DNA of 35,623 nucleotides, taken from assembly GCA_029782225.1 (NCBI GenBank), contig JAKOVF010000086.1, positions 1 to 35,623 of the forward strand, written 5' to 3'. This DNA comes from Chloroflexota bacterium (lineage in GTDB: Bacteria > Chloroflexota > Anaerolineae > Anaerolineales > Villigracilaceae). The notes below the pieces were generated by a model. The model was not told where the DNA came from, made no database searches, and saw only the letters and a list, made by a program, of their open reading frames with translations. The position numbers were made by a program, and so were the translations under genes. Of this stretch, positions 24,316-31,041 are shown piece by piece (the stretch's first letter is position 1; each line of letters opens with the position of its first letter).

Positions 24316-24342
24316 AGAGACGGCTTAGCACCGTCTCTTTTT
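24316..24342 (+). terminator. Rho-independent terminator of lexA
   Basis: AGAGACGG-CTTAGCA-CCGTCTCT is followed by TTTTG. Confidence 0.85.
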
Positions 24343-24353
24343 GATTCATATAT

Positions 24354-24383
24354 GTAGTCCAAAGTTGGGAGATTTTGGACTAC
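24354..24383. repeat. GTAGTCCAAA hairpin, 10 bp
   Basis: GTAGTCCAAA (24354-24363) and TTTGGACTAC (24374-24383). It is related to the AGTCCAAAG hairpin at 15117. Confidence 0.6.
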
Positions 24384-24388
24384 TGACG

Positions 24389-24420
24389 CAAAAGACGGCC
24401 CTTTGCAGAGCCGTCTTTTG
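24389..24420 (-). terminator. Terminator of the ubiquitin-like operon
   Basis: A perfect 10-bp stem CAAAAGACGG / CCGTCTTTTG, with a T-run on both strands. It lies 10 bases after the VWA gene stop. It shares AAAGACGGCCCTTT with the hairpin at 31042, at the other end of the operon. Confidence 0.75.
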
Positions 24421-24429
24421 ATTCATTCC

Positions 24430-25617
24430 TTATTTGATCTTGATACGGGGCTTCTTTCCGCCACCCGCAGTGGCGCCCGTGGGAGTACTGGGCGTATTGC
24501 CTGTTGCAGGCAGTCGGATTCTGCCATCCTTGCGCTTCGTACTCTTTCCGATACCGCTAAAGCGACTACTGGCCCAGTTGATCGCAAATGGGACAATCAA
24601 TAGTAGCGCCAGTGCAGCCAGTATCACTCCGAACAGTGACCATGAGCGACCTGTCACCTCAGGCAGTACTCCGCCCGGATTGTACTGTCCCTGGCCGGTC
24701 ACTTGCCCGGCCGCCGTATTAAGGGAGACAGTAAGTCCGCGGTTGACTCCATCGTGCAAAGTAGAGGGGGAAACATAAGTGATGGCGTATTCACTCTGTA
24801 GGGCTTGACCATATTGCTGGTAGAAGGCGGTCAATGCGTTCAAGTCGGTGGCAAGACTGTAAATGCCACCGGTCTTTTCAGACAAAGTCTTTAGCTTGGC
24901 TTCATCGAGGCCGGTCTGATCTGTAAGGCCGGCTTCGCCAAAACCGACCGCAGAAATCGTGAGGCCGCTTTGGCCAATGCCCGCGACGACATCGTTCAGA
25001 GTGCTCTGGCTTTTGTTATCGAGGCCATCAGTCAGGACGATCACCGCCTTGCGGCCTTCCACACCTGCGAGAGTCTTTTCCGCCTCAACCAGGGCATTGT
25101 ACATCGCGGTGTCACTGCCGGGCTTAAGGCTGTCAATGGCAGCATTCAGAGCGCCAATATCAGATGTGACGGGCTGTACGCTGTAGACCTGCGTATCGTA
25201 AGCCATCAGGCCGGCCTGGTCGCCGGGGCGCATCTGGCTGACATAAGTCTTCGCGGCCTGTTTCGCAGCATCCAGTTTGCCGTTCTTGTCCATGCTGCCG
25301 GAGATGTCGATCACCAGCATGGTCGTCACAGGGATGGGAGTCCCTGTACCATTGGCTGCTCCTCCACCACGGACATCTGTCGCTTTCATCGCCTGTCCAT
25401 TCTCGGAGATCTGGATGGTGGCAGGGTCCACGCCGACCGGATTGCCGGCTGAGTCGGTTACCGAAACGTAGACAGTTACATTCGGGAACTTCGAGTTATC
25501 CACTTGTGTGATATGCACCTGCGTATCCGTTTGCGCGAACACTCTCAGCGGGGCAGCAAGCGTGATCAACGCGAGCAGGAACAGGGTCAGAAAGAAGCGA
25601 TAGGTTTTGGTCTGCAT
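24430..25617 (-). CDS. VWA-domain protein with signal peptide and C-terminal membrane anchor
   Basis: A 395-residue protein, last in the ubiquitin-like operon. A signal peptide (about 1-29, ending VFA-QT) is followed by an N-terminal beta domain (about 33-95) and a von Willebrand A domain (about 97-270) with an intact MIDAS: DISGSMD (104-110), Thr170 and Asp197 (LTDG). One membrane helix (about 326-347) leaves a short basic cytoplasmic tail with GRIRL and, at the very end, KKPRIKIK. The VWA domain would therefore face outward and the tail inward. It overlaps the preceding FHA gene closely (stop TAA then 2 bases to ATG, with AGAGG upstream). The tail resembles the ends of the E1 and E2 proteins encoded in the same operon. 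Confidence 0.85.
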   Translation of the reverse strand: MQTKTYRFFLTLFLLALITLAAPLRVFAQTDTQVHITQVDNSKFPNVTVYVSVTDSAGNPVGVDPATIQISENGQAMKATDVRGGGAANGTGTPIPVTTMLVIDISGSMDKNGKLDAAKQAAKTYVSQMRPGDQAGLMAYDTQVYSVQPVTSDIGALNAAIDSLKPGSDTAMYNALVEAEKTLAGVEGRKAVIVLTDGLDNKSQSTLNDVVAGIGQSGLTISAVGFGEAGLTDQTGLDEAKLKTLSEKTGGIYSLATDLNALTAFYQQYGQALQSEYAITYVSPSTLHDGVNRGLTVSLNTAAGQVTGQGQYNPGGVLPEVTGRSWSLFGVILAALALLLIVPFAINWASSRFSGIGKSTKRKDGRIRLPATGNTPSTPTGATAGGGKKPRIKIK

Positions 25618-25619
25618 GG

Positions 25620-26480
25620 TTACCTCTTCTCGTGATAAACCATTTCGGTATTGCCCATGCGGATCTTCTGTCCATTGGTCAGTTGGATCTGCTCGATCTT
25701 CTTTCCATTGATGTACGTGCCGGCGAGACTCATGTCCTTAAGGGAGAAAGCCAATCCGTTGCCGGACAGCATGGCGTGTTGTGGAGCAATATCGGGGTCA
25801 GGTAAGACGATCTCGGATTTCAGCGGGGAACTTCCAATGGCGATCGAAGGAAAGCCCTTGTGCATGAATTTATCCAGCATGAACTCAGTGCCTTTGAGCT
25901 TGCCGGAGGTGACTTCCAGCCAGGCGCGTGACAGAGCGACGGCAATGAGCGAGATGAACAGGCCTACCAGAGCACCCATTAACACCAGGCCAATGGCCTT
26001 ACCGGTCACCACATCGGCTGCGAAGCGCACCCCGATCAACTCAAGGAGCAGGCCTCCCACAGCGCCGCCGATCAGGCCGCCAACGGCAGGTTTCCAAACT
26101 TCAGTGCGCCCCAGCATGCCCTCGGCCAGGCCAATCAGCAAACCAAACAGCGCCCAGCCCAGCGTACGGCCAATCTCACCTGCGCCAACTGCTTCGAACA
26201 AAAACTCACCTACCGTCAGACCAACTGCACCTGCCAGAATTCCAGCCAGCGCGCTGAACAATCCGGACTTGAGCGCCTGGAACCAGTTGCGGGTCAACAA
26301 GCCTTCGGCAATGCCGATAAACAGGCCAACGATCAACCCAACCAGCGCGCCGACGATGGCGACATTGATATAAAAGGCACCGGTGAACGACAGCCCGAGG
26401 TAATTGCTAAGCTGCCAGGCAAGCAGACCACCGATGGCGCCCAGGATGGCATAGTAGTAGGTACGCATATTTCTGCTCAT
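25620..26480 (-). CDS. Membrane protein with C-terminal FHA-like domain
   Basis: A 286-residue protein. About six Gly-rich membrane helices (5-185) carry repeated GLxxGxAEG loops (53-61 and 114-122), suggesting internal duplication. The cytoplasmic C-terminal part (about 205-286) is an FHA fold: IAIGSSP, VLPDPDIAPQHAML, and GTYINGKKI (254-262). The usual phospho-threonine contacts Gly-Arg and Ser-x-x-His appear as Gly216-Ser217 and Ala232-x-x-His235, so canonical pThr binding is doubtful. An excellent AGGAGG site precedes the ATG. It lies between the JAB and VWA genes. Confidence 0.82.
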   Translation of the reverse strand: MSRNMRTYYYAILGAIGGLLAWQLSNYLGLSFTGAFYINVAIVGALVGLIVGLFIGIAEGLLTRNWFQALKSGLFSALAGILAGAVGLTVGEFLFEAVGAGEIGRTLGWALFGLLIGLAEGMLGRTEVWKPAVGGLIGGAVGGLLLELIGVRFAADVVTGKAIGLVLMGALVGLFISLIAVALSRAWLEVTSGKLKGTEFMLDKFMHKGFPSIAIGSSPLKSEIVLPDPDIAPQHAMLSGNGLAFSLKDMSLAGTYINGKKIEQIQLTNGQKIRMGNTEMVYHEKR

Positions 26481-26495
26481 AAATCAGCCTCCTGC

Positions 26496-27131
26496 TTAAT
26501 CTTCCTCAGAACCCTGAAGGTTTTTCCATTCGACCATGCTTCTGCCCAGATTTCCGTTCAGCTCGTGGAAGCCGAAGTAACGGGTTGGGTCAAGCACACC
26601 ATCGTCGCGGCGAATGAAGAATCCGGCTGTTGACCCATGCGGTTCAACCACTAAAGCCACCTGCCAGGGTTCGGGAAAGAAATTCTTGTGCAACCAGGTA
26701 TCGTAATGTGAGAGAAAGATTCCCATGCGAGGGTGGGTGTGATACCAGCCGACGATCTTTTTTCCAGCATGGTTCTTCTCGAGTTCGTCATGAAAGGAAA
26801 TTAACGTATCTTGCGTAAAGGTCAGGTATACGCTTCCCTGACGGGTATGGCGGGCCGGCAACATATGTTGCACCACCACGAACTGCTCGTCTGTATCACG
26901 GTCTACACACCACAGGCCAAGGAGAGCGCCCCCCACTTCATCATCCAATTCGCCTTTGGAATGAAGGTTGATGCGACAATAGGCTGACTGGGAGAGAAAG
27001 ACCTTTACAAGAGGCTGGGCACCTTTGAACTCATGCGGCGACTCCCAACGTTTCGAACGCGCCAGAGGCAGACAGGCCTTCTTAGGATTTACAGTGGCCG
27101 CTGAAGACATGCGAATAGCAATGCTCGCCAT
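26496..27131 (-). CDS. JAB/MPN (JAMM) metalloprotease, candidate deconjugase
   Basis: A 211-residue protein whose JAB1/MPN domain (about 45-195) has the full JAMM zinc-protease signature: Glu65 (DDEVGGALLG), His131-x-His133-Pro and Ser141-x-x-Asp144 (HTHPRMGIFLSHYD). In eukaryotes such enzymes (Rpn11, AMSH) cleave ubiquitin from targets; bacterial relatives process or remove ubiquitin-like proteins. Its position directly after the free ubiquitin-like gene supports that role here. Start choice: GGGAG lies just before the ATG at 27131; the frame is open to an ATG at 27146 without a ribosome site. The first 40 residues are poorly conserved looking and basic. Confidence 0.88.
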   Translation of the reverse strand: MASIAIRMSSAATVNPKKACLPLARSKRWESPHEFKGAQPLVKVFLSQSAYCRINLHSKGELDDEVGGALLGLWCVDRDTDEQFVVVQHMLPARHTRQGSVYLTFTQDTLISFHDELEKNHAGKKIVGWYHTHPRMGIFLSHYDTWLHKNFFPEPWQVALVVEPHGSTAGFFIRRDDGVLDPTRYFGFHELNGNLGRSMVEWKNLQGSEED

Positions 27132-27156
27132 GAGACTCCCAATCATCCAGGTGGAT

Positions 27157-27193
27157 TTGTCGGGCCGCCATGACGGTCATGACGGCCCGACAA
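27157..27193. repeat. Long intercistronic hairpin between Ubl and JAB genes
   Basis: An 11-bp perfect outer stem TTGTCGGGCCG / CGGCCCGACAA and an inner 5-bp stem ATGAC / GTCAT, with a two-base mismatch between them. No T-run follows on the minus strand, so it is not a simple terminator. It could protect or process the mRNA and lower JAB expression relative to the Ubl. Confidence 0.7.
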
Positions 27194-27199
27194 TGACAA

Positions 27200-27466
27200 C
27201 TACCCCGCAGTAACGTCCGCGGTCATCATGAGGCGGTCATTCTGAGGGATGCCCGCTGCAGAGAGAGTCTCATCCTCTTTCAGTTCGCGGCCCAGCGCCT
27301 TGCTGTCCAGCCGGTAGGACATGGGACGACCGTCAGGCCCGGTGGTGGGCAGTTCCAGAGAGGTCGTCAATTCCGGAAGCAGATCTTTCACAACGACATC
27401 ATCAGGGACCTCAGCATTGCGACTGCCTCCCGAGGGAAGCACCAGGGTAACAGGAATATCAGGCAT
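27200..27466 (-). CDS. Stand-alone ubiquitin-like protein (YukD-type beta-grasp)
   Basis: An 88-residue beta-grasp protein: strand VTLVLPSGG, helix region DDVVVKDLLPELTTSLEL, then GPDGRPMSYRLD, GRELKEDETL and DRLMMTADVTAG. The pattern is that of YukD-like ubiquitins. It ends at Gly88 (TAG), the position where the fused copy in the E2 gene has Gly88-Gly89, so it needs no C-terminal trimming to expose a Gly. It is 68/88 identical to that fused copy by my alignment, a recent duplication. A strong AAAGGAGATAAAC ribosome site suggests high expression. It is the expected protein modifier of the pathway, activated by the E1 at 29299. Confidence 0.85.
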   Translation of the reverse strand: MPDIPVTLVLPSGGSRNAEVPDDVVVKDLLPELTTSLELPTTGPDGRPMSYRLDSKALGRELKEDETLSAAGIPQNDRLMMTADVTAG

Positions 27467-27530
27467 GTTTATCTCCTTTTTTTCTAGTTGGTTCTCGAAC
27501 AGATAACGAAACGTACGCGCGCGTATTTGC

Positions 27531-28379
27531 CTATTTCAATCGAATGAAAGGTTTTTTCTTTGGTTCGACCGGCTTAACCTTCACTCGTTCAGGCCGTAGT
27601 AATTCACGATGGTCCACGGGGAAATCATTGGGATGTTTCTTGCGGTACTCACGGGACCATCGGGCTGCTTCCGCGTCCCACGGAAACGGAGGCTTCGTGG
27701 GATCATCGTGGAAGTTCTTCCATTGCACCATTTCGCCAAGCATGATAATCAGGCGGTCCAGAGAGCGGCTCGCCGTCCACCAGGCTGCATCAATACAGAC
27801 GCTGCCGTTCAAATGGTTGATATTGGGATGCCAGATCGGCGTCAGCCACTTCATGCCCGGCCAGCGCTGCGGATACTGGTTATGCAGGTAAATTTCCACC
27901 TGATGAAGATCAGAATATTGCGGCTTGCCTGAGCGATCCACATTGGCAATGCTTTTGCACTTGAATGTAACGATGTACCTTTCGGGCGGCACACCAGGCC
28001 GTGCCCCCACTGGCTTGATGGAGATCAAGTCGCTGCGGGCGTCGAGCTCCTGGATCAAATCATAATCTGCCTTCAGGCGTCTCATGCGCGGACTGCCGCC
28101 GACCGACACGATACCGCCTGCGGTAATATCGGCAGTAAGCATGAGGCGGTCACTTTCTGGAATCCCTGCATCCGCCAGCGTTTCATTCTCTTTGAGTTCT
28201 CTTCCAAGCGCTTTGCTGTCGAGGCGATAGCCCATCGGCCTTCCATCCGGACCTACAGTAGGAAGTTCCAGCAGAGATGTCAATTCCGGCATCAGCTCCC
28301 GGATTACAACATCATCCGGCACTTCGGCGGAACGGGCCCCGCCACTGGGGAGAACGATCGTCACATTCATATCAGGCAT
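27531..28379 (-). CDS. Ubiquitin-like domain fused to E2-type (UBC) conjugating enzyme
   Basis: A 282-residue fusion. Residues 1-88 are a YukD-type ubiquitin-like domain nearly duplicating the free Ubl. A Gly-rich linker (GGIVSVGGSP) follows, then a UBC-fold domain (about 98-245) with the E2 hallmarks HPN (184-186) and catalytic Cys195 in HPNINHLNGSVCID. The C-terminal tail is Pro/Lys-rich and ends KKKPFIRLK. E2 enzymes receive the modifier from E1 as a thioester and pass it to lysines. The fused Ubl could act as a regulatory or backside-binding module, or as a built-in donor after cleavage at Gly-Gly. GGAGG precedes the ATG. The gene sits 15 bases after the RING gene. Confidence 0.92.
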   Translation of the reverse strand: MPDMNVTIVLPSGGARSAEVPDDVVIRELMPELTSLLELPTVGPDGRPMGYRLDSKALGRELKENETLADAGIPESDRLMLTADITAGGIVSVGGSPRMRRLKADYDLIQELDARSDLISIKPVGARPGVPPERYIVTFKCKSIANVDRSGKPQYSDLHQVEIYLHNQYPQRWPGMKWLTPIWHPNINHLNGSVCIDAAWWTASRSLDRLIIMLGEMVQWKNFHDDPTKPPFPWDAEAARWSREYRKKHPNDFPVDHRELLRPERVKVKPVEPKKKPFIRLK

Positions 28380-28394
28380 AAGAAATTCCTCCGT

Positions 28395-29279
28395 TCATAA
28401 ATTCAGAGAATTCAAATGAGGGATCTGACACATGCCAGTCACATTCCAACAATCTGCATGGTGCAGAGTATGGCAAATCTCGCACTCTTTCACACCGCGT
28501 GGGTCATTGCGTCTGACCTCTTCCAGGCAGTAGGGACAGCGGTGCTCTTCATAGACGGATAATTGCAATTCGGGTTTGCGGGCAGCCTTCCTGCGGCGTG
28601 AACGAGCAGGCTTGATGGGACGTGCCACCACGACGCGCTCCTGGGCAGTTGCAGCAGCCCTGCCGTTTGCCCGCGTCTTTCTGACTTTTAGACGACCGTT
28701 CCGGCTGGAGGATGAACGCGAAGAGGATGTCCAACTCGTTGGAAGATGAAAACGCGGCAGTTTGGGTGCATCAGTCCGCGTGCGTCTCTGGCGACCGGAG
28801 GATGCATGGGCCGGCTCAGGCAATTCAACTTCAGCATCTTCGACATGCGTGCTGGGTCGCCGCCAGGCGGTCAATCCCAACAGGACAACAGCCAGCCCTG
28901 CAACGGATTGGATGATGTCAAGTGATTCAATCCTTGTTTGCCATGACTCGATCGGTCCGATCCCAATTCCCCATTTGGTCAGGAATCCCAACCCATACAG
29001 TCCCAGCGCCAGGGCAAAAAATGCACCCAGGAAACGGATCAGCCAATGACGGTCGTAAAACGTCAGCCGGGAACCCAATCCTGCCGCCAGTGCGATGGCA
29101 AGATCCGCGAATATCATCATCAGCGTCTGAGAGATGCGGGTCTGATAATGATAAAGAACGCTCATCCAGAAGACGATCCCTACGGTGAATGCCAGCAACA
29201 AGATCAATCGGCGCAGAAAGCCGGGGGATCGGGTTGATGATTGGACGGAATTGCTCATTTCCAGGGATTGGGTCGTCAT
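28395..29279 (-). CDS. Membrane-anchored RING-like zinc finger protein, candidate E3
   Basis: A 294-residue protein. Four membrane helices (about 22-42, 50-70, 78-100, 120-138) are followed by a long Ser/Arg/Lys-rich linker (about 140-240, including NGRLKVRKTR) and a C-terminal cysteine-rich domain. Its ligands fit a cross-brace prokaryotic RING: Cys248, Cys251, Cys266, Cys269, His273 or 274, Cys277, Cys284, with His288 as a possible eighth ligand. CHTLHHADCW is typical of bacterial RING fingers. Encoded between E1 and E2-Ubl genes, it is the natural E3 candidate and would place conjugation at the inner membrane. Direct E3 activity is inference; some prokaryotic RING-like fingers are only binding modules. 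Confidence 0.82.
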   Translation of the reverse strand: MTTQSLEMSNSVQSSTRSPGFLRRLILLLAFTVGIVFWMSVLYHYQTRISQTLMMIFADLAIALAAGLGSRLTFYDRHWLIRFLGAFFALALGLYGLGFLTKWGIGIGPIESWQTRIESLDIIQSVAGLAVVLLGLTAWRRPSTHVEDAEVELPEPAHASSGRQRRTRTDAPKLPRFHLPTSWTSSSRSSSSRNGRLKVRKTRANGRAAATAQERVVVARPIKPARSRRRKAARKPELQLSVYEEHRCPYCLEEVRRNDPRGVKECEICHTLHHADCWNVTGMCQIPHLNSLNL

Positions 29280-29298
29280 CTTATCACTTCAGGCATAA

Positions 29299-30933
29299 TT
29301 AGTCGTGCAGTTTCACGCGGCCACGCGGGCGGATGACAAGCGGTGCATCCTTCAAGTCTTTCAATTGCACTTTGCCTTTGAGGTGAATACGCGGCTTCGT
29401 ATTTAGCTTCACGCTCGATTCAAAATGACGGAAGTGCAGGGTATCTTCCAGGTCAGCGGTTAATTCGTAGAAACGATACTCTACACCGTTATGGGCACGG
29501 ACGATTTGCAGTGGCGGCACACCCACACTCGATAGCGTCCGGTGCAGGAAGTTTTCTTCACCGGTAATAATATGGGTCATGGATGCTTCGCGCAGCACGC
29601 CGCATGTTGGGCAATTGCCGGCGTCCAGAGTCACTTCACTGAGTGGGCGCAGGACTTCCTCGACCGTGTGGCAGTTCGGGCACTCCAGCTTCGTCACCAG
29701 TTCCTGATCCAGCTCGATCACCGCGTTCAGCCCGAGGTCCGCACAGGCGATGCGCAGAAGGTCATCAAGAGTTGTCCGCTCGGCGCGAGCCGGCAGTTCG
29801 GTGATGTCTCCGTAAGTCCAGTGTGATTCGCAATCCTCACGCGGCGAGTAGGCCGTCGTGTGCATATCATTGACCATTCCGTTGAAGTGGGTCACATGTC
29901 CGGCTTTCACCGGCATTCCATTGATCAACTTCAAAGCCTCCTGGGATTGCATCGCACCGATGATCGAAGCAATTGTCGGCGTGGTTGGCACTTTGCCAAG
30001 CAGAATGTTCTGGCGCGCCAGCAGCGGGCAGGAATACCTCAGCGAAAGATCCTTCAGGGCCTGTTCCGTCAGCGTACATTCATAACAGGCGCCCTGCCCC
30101 GGCACGAACACGCGCACCAGCCCAAGCAATTCCTGGATCGCGCCGTCCACCCATGGCTTGTTCATCCAGTAGCAGTAGCGGTTGACAGCCAGTCTTGCTT
30201 CACGGTTATCGAGGCATCCGATCACCACATCCATGCGGCGGATGATGCCCAGCCCAATCTTTGTCGTCACATCTCCATTCAAGTATTGGACGTGAATATC
30301 CGGGTTCACCGCTTTTGCGCGCGCCGCCGCGATCTCCGCCTTGCTGCGGTTGTTATCAGACTCGCGGAACAGCACAGAGCGGCTCAGGTTGGCCGCCTCG
30401 ATCTTGTCAAAATCAACAATAAAGATATTCCCAATGCCCATCAGTGCGAGGTTCTTGATCACCTCATTGCCCAGCGCACCTGCACCGATCACCATCACCT
30501 TGGCATTCTGGACCTTCTCGCGGTCCCACCACGAGATGAATTCAAATGTGCCAAGACGGTCCTTGCTCAGGTTGGGAATATGAATGGGCTTTTCCATTAC
30601 AGGCAGGCGGACTGGACCTGTCGGAGGCTCGTTTCGCGCGAGACGTTCAGTCTGCTGCGTCGGCCCGGCCATTTCCTTCGCCTGAGTCAGATTGGACTGA
30701 TTGACCTGCCGGGCAAACCAGCCTACATTTTTGCGCGACTCGATCAACCCATTCTTCTCGAGCATTTTAAGGGCCTCGCGCAATGTCGCCCGACTAATGC
30801 CGAATTTGGTGATCAGCTCCCGCTCCGGCGGCAACTGCGTCCCGGGAGTAAGATCACCGTCCAGAATAGAGGCGGTCAATTTGCCTGCGACCGCTTCAGC
30901 CAACGTTTTGTGAGCAATAGGTTCAATTTTCAT
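29299..30933 (-). CDS. GntR-type DNA-binding domain fused to E1-like (ThiF/UBA) activating enzyme
   Basis: A 544-residue fusion, first in the operon. Residues about 8-78 are a GntR/FadR winged helix (LAEAVAGKLTASILDGDL, LPPERELITKFGISRATLRE, MLEKNGLIESR). Residues about 120-375 are an E1/ThiF adenylation domain: VIGAGALGNEVIKNL (149-163), VDFDKIEAANLSR (173-185), Asp242 in GCLDNREAR. The crossover region reads CYECT...YSCPLLA with Cys302 aligning with the catalytic Cys of UBA3-like E1s. Then come CPNC (418-421) and CPTC (441-444), a zinc ribbon, and a basic tail with KPRIHLKGK and RGRVKLHD. I chose the ATG at 30933, with AGGA 7 bases before it and a promoter upstream; the frame is open to 31044. 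It should adenylate and thioesterify the Ubl. Confidence 0.9.
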   Translation of the reverse strand: MKIEPIAHKTLAEAVAGKLTASILDGDLTPGTQLPPERELITKFGISRATLREALKMLEKNGLIESRKNVGWFARQVNQSNLTQAKEMAGPTQQTERLARNEPPTGPVRLPVMEKPIHIPNLSKDRLGTFEFISWWDREKVQNAKVMVIGAGALGNEVIKNLALMGIGNIFIVDFDKIEAANLSRSVLFRESDNNRSKAEIAAARAKAVNPDIHVQYLNGDVTTKIGLGIIRRMDVVIGCLDNREARLAVNRYCYWMNKPWVDGAIQELLGLVRVFVPGQGACYECTLTEQALKDLSLRYSCPLLARQNILLGKVPTTPTIASIIGAMQSQEALKLINGMPVKAGHVTHFNGMVNDMHTTAYSPREDCESHWTYGDITELPARAERTTLDDLLRIACADLGLNAVIELDQELVTKLECPNCHTVEEVLRPLSEVTLDAGNCPTCGVLREASMTHIITGEENFLHRTLSSVGVPPLQIVRAHNGVEYRFYELTADLEDTLHFRHFESSVKLNTKPRIHLKGKVQLKDLKDAPLVIRPRGRVKLHD

Positions 30934-30952
30934 CTGAAATCCTGTGGTATGG

Positions 30953-30963
30953 TGGTCAGACCA
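30953..30963. promoter_or_regulatory. FadR/GntR-type operator at the start of the ubiquitin-like operon
   Basis: TGGTCAGACCA is a perfect palindrome and fits the TNGTN3ACNA site known for FadR-subfamily GntR regulators. It covers about +4 to +14 of the predicted transcript whose first gene encodes a GntR domain. Confidence 0.65.
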
Positions 30964-30965
30964 GT

Positions 30966-31001
30966 TGCGATGATTATAGAGAATCCCGGGGCAAGAGTCA
31001 A
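30966..31001 (-). promoter_or_regulatory. Promoter of the ubiquitin-like operon
   Basis: On the minus strand TTGACT (31001-30996), 17 bases, TATAAT (30978-30973). The start is near 30966, giving a leader of about 33 bases with AGGA before the ATG at 30933. It is among the strongest promoters seen in the window. Confidence 0.8.
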
Positions 31002-31041
31002 CCGGGGAAAATAGGATATCGGTACTCCCCTTACCAAAATG

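Noticed and set aside
24430..28379. YukD-like ubiquitin, FHA and membrane proteins as part of a type VII secretion system
   Set aside because: No EssC/EccC ATPase and no WXG100 gene is present, while E1, E2 and JAMM catalytic motifs are intact, which points to conjugation instead.
24430..30933. Known anti-phage BIL or CBASS-type ubiquitin-like defence operon
   Set aside because: No cyclic-nucleotide synthase or CBASS effector is present, the GntR-E1 fusion and FHA/VWA partners do not match the BIL composition I know, and there are no other defence genes nearby. A defence role is not excluded but is not supported.
29860..31014. Open frame of 384 codons on the + strand opposite the E1 gene
   Set aside because: It has no ribosome site, no recognisable domain and a His/Arg-rich antisense composition; the opposite strand encodes clear E1 motifs.
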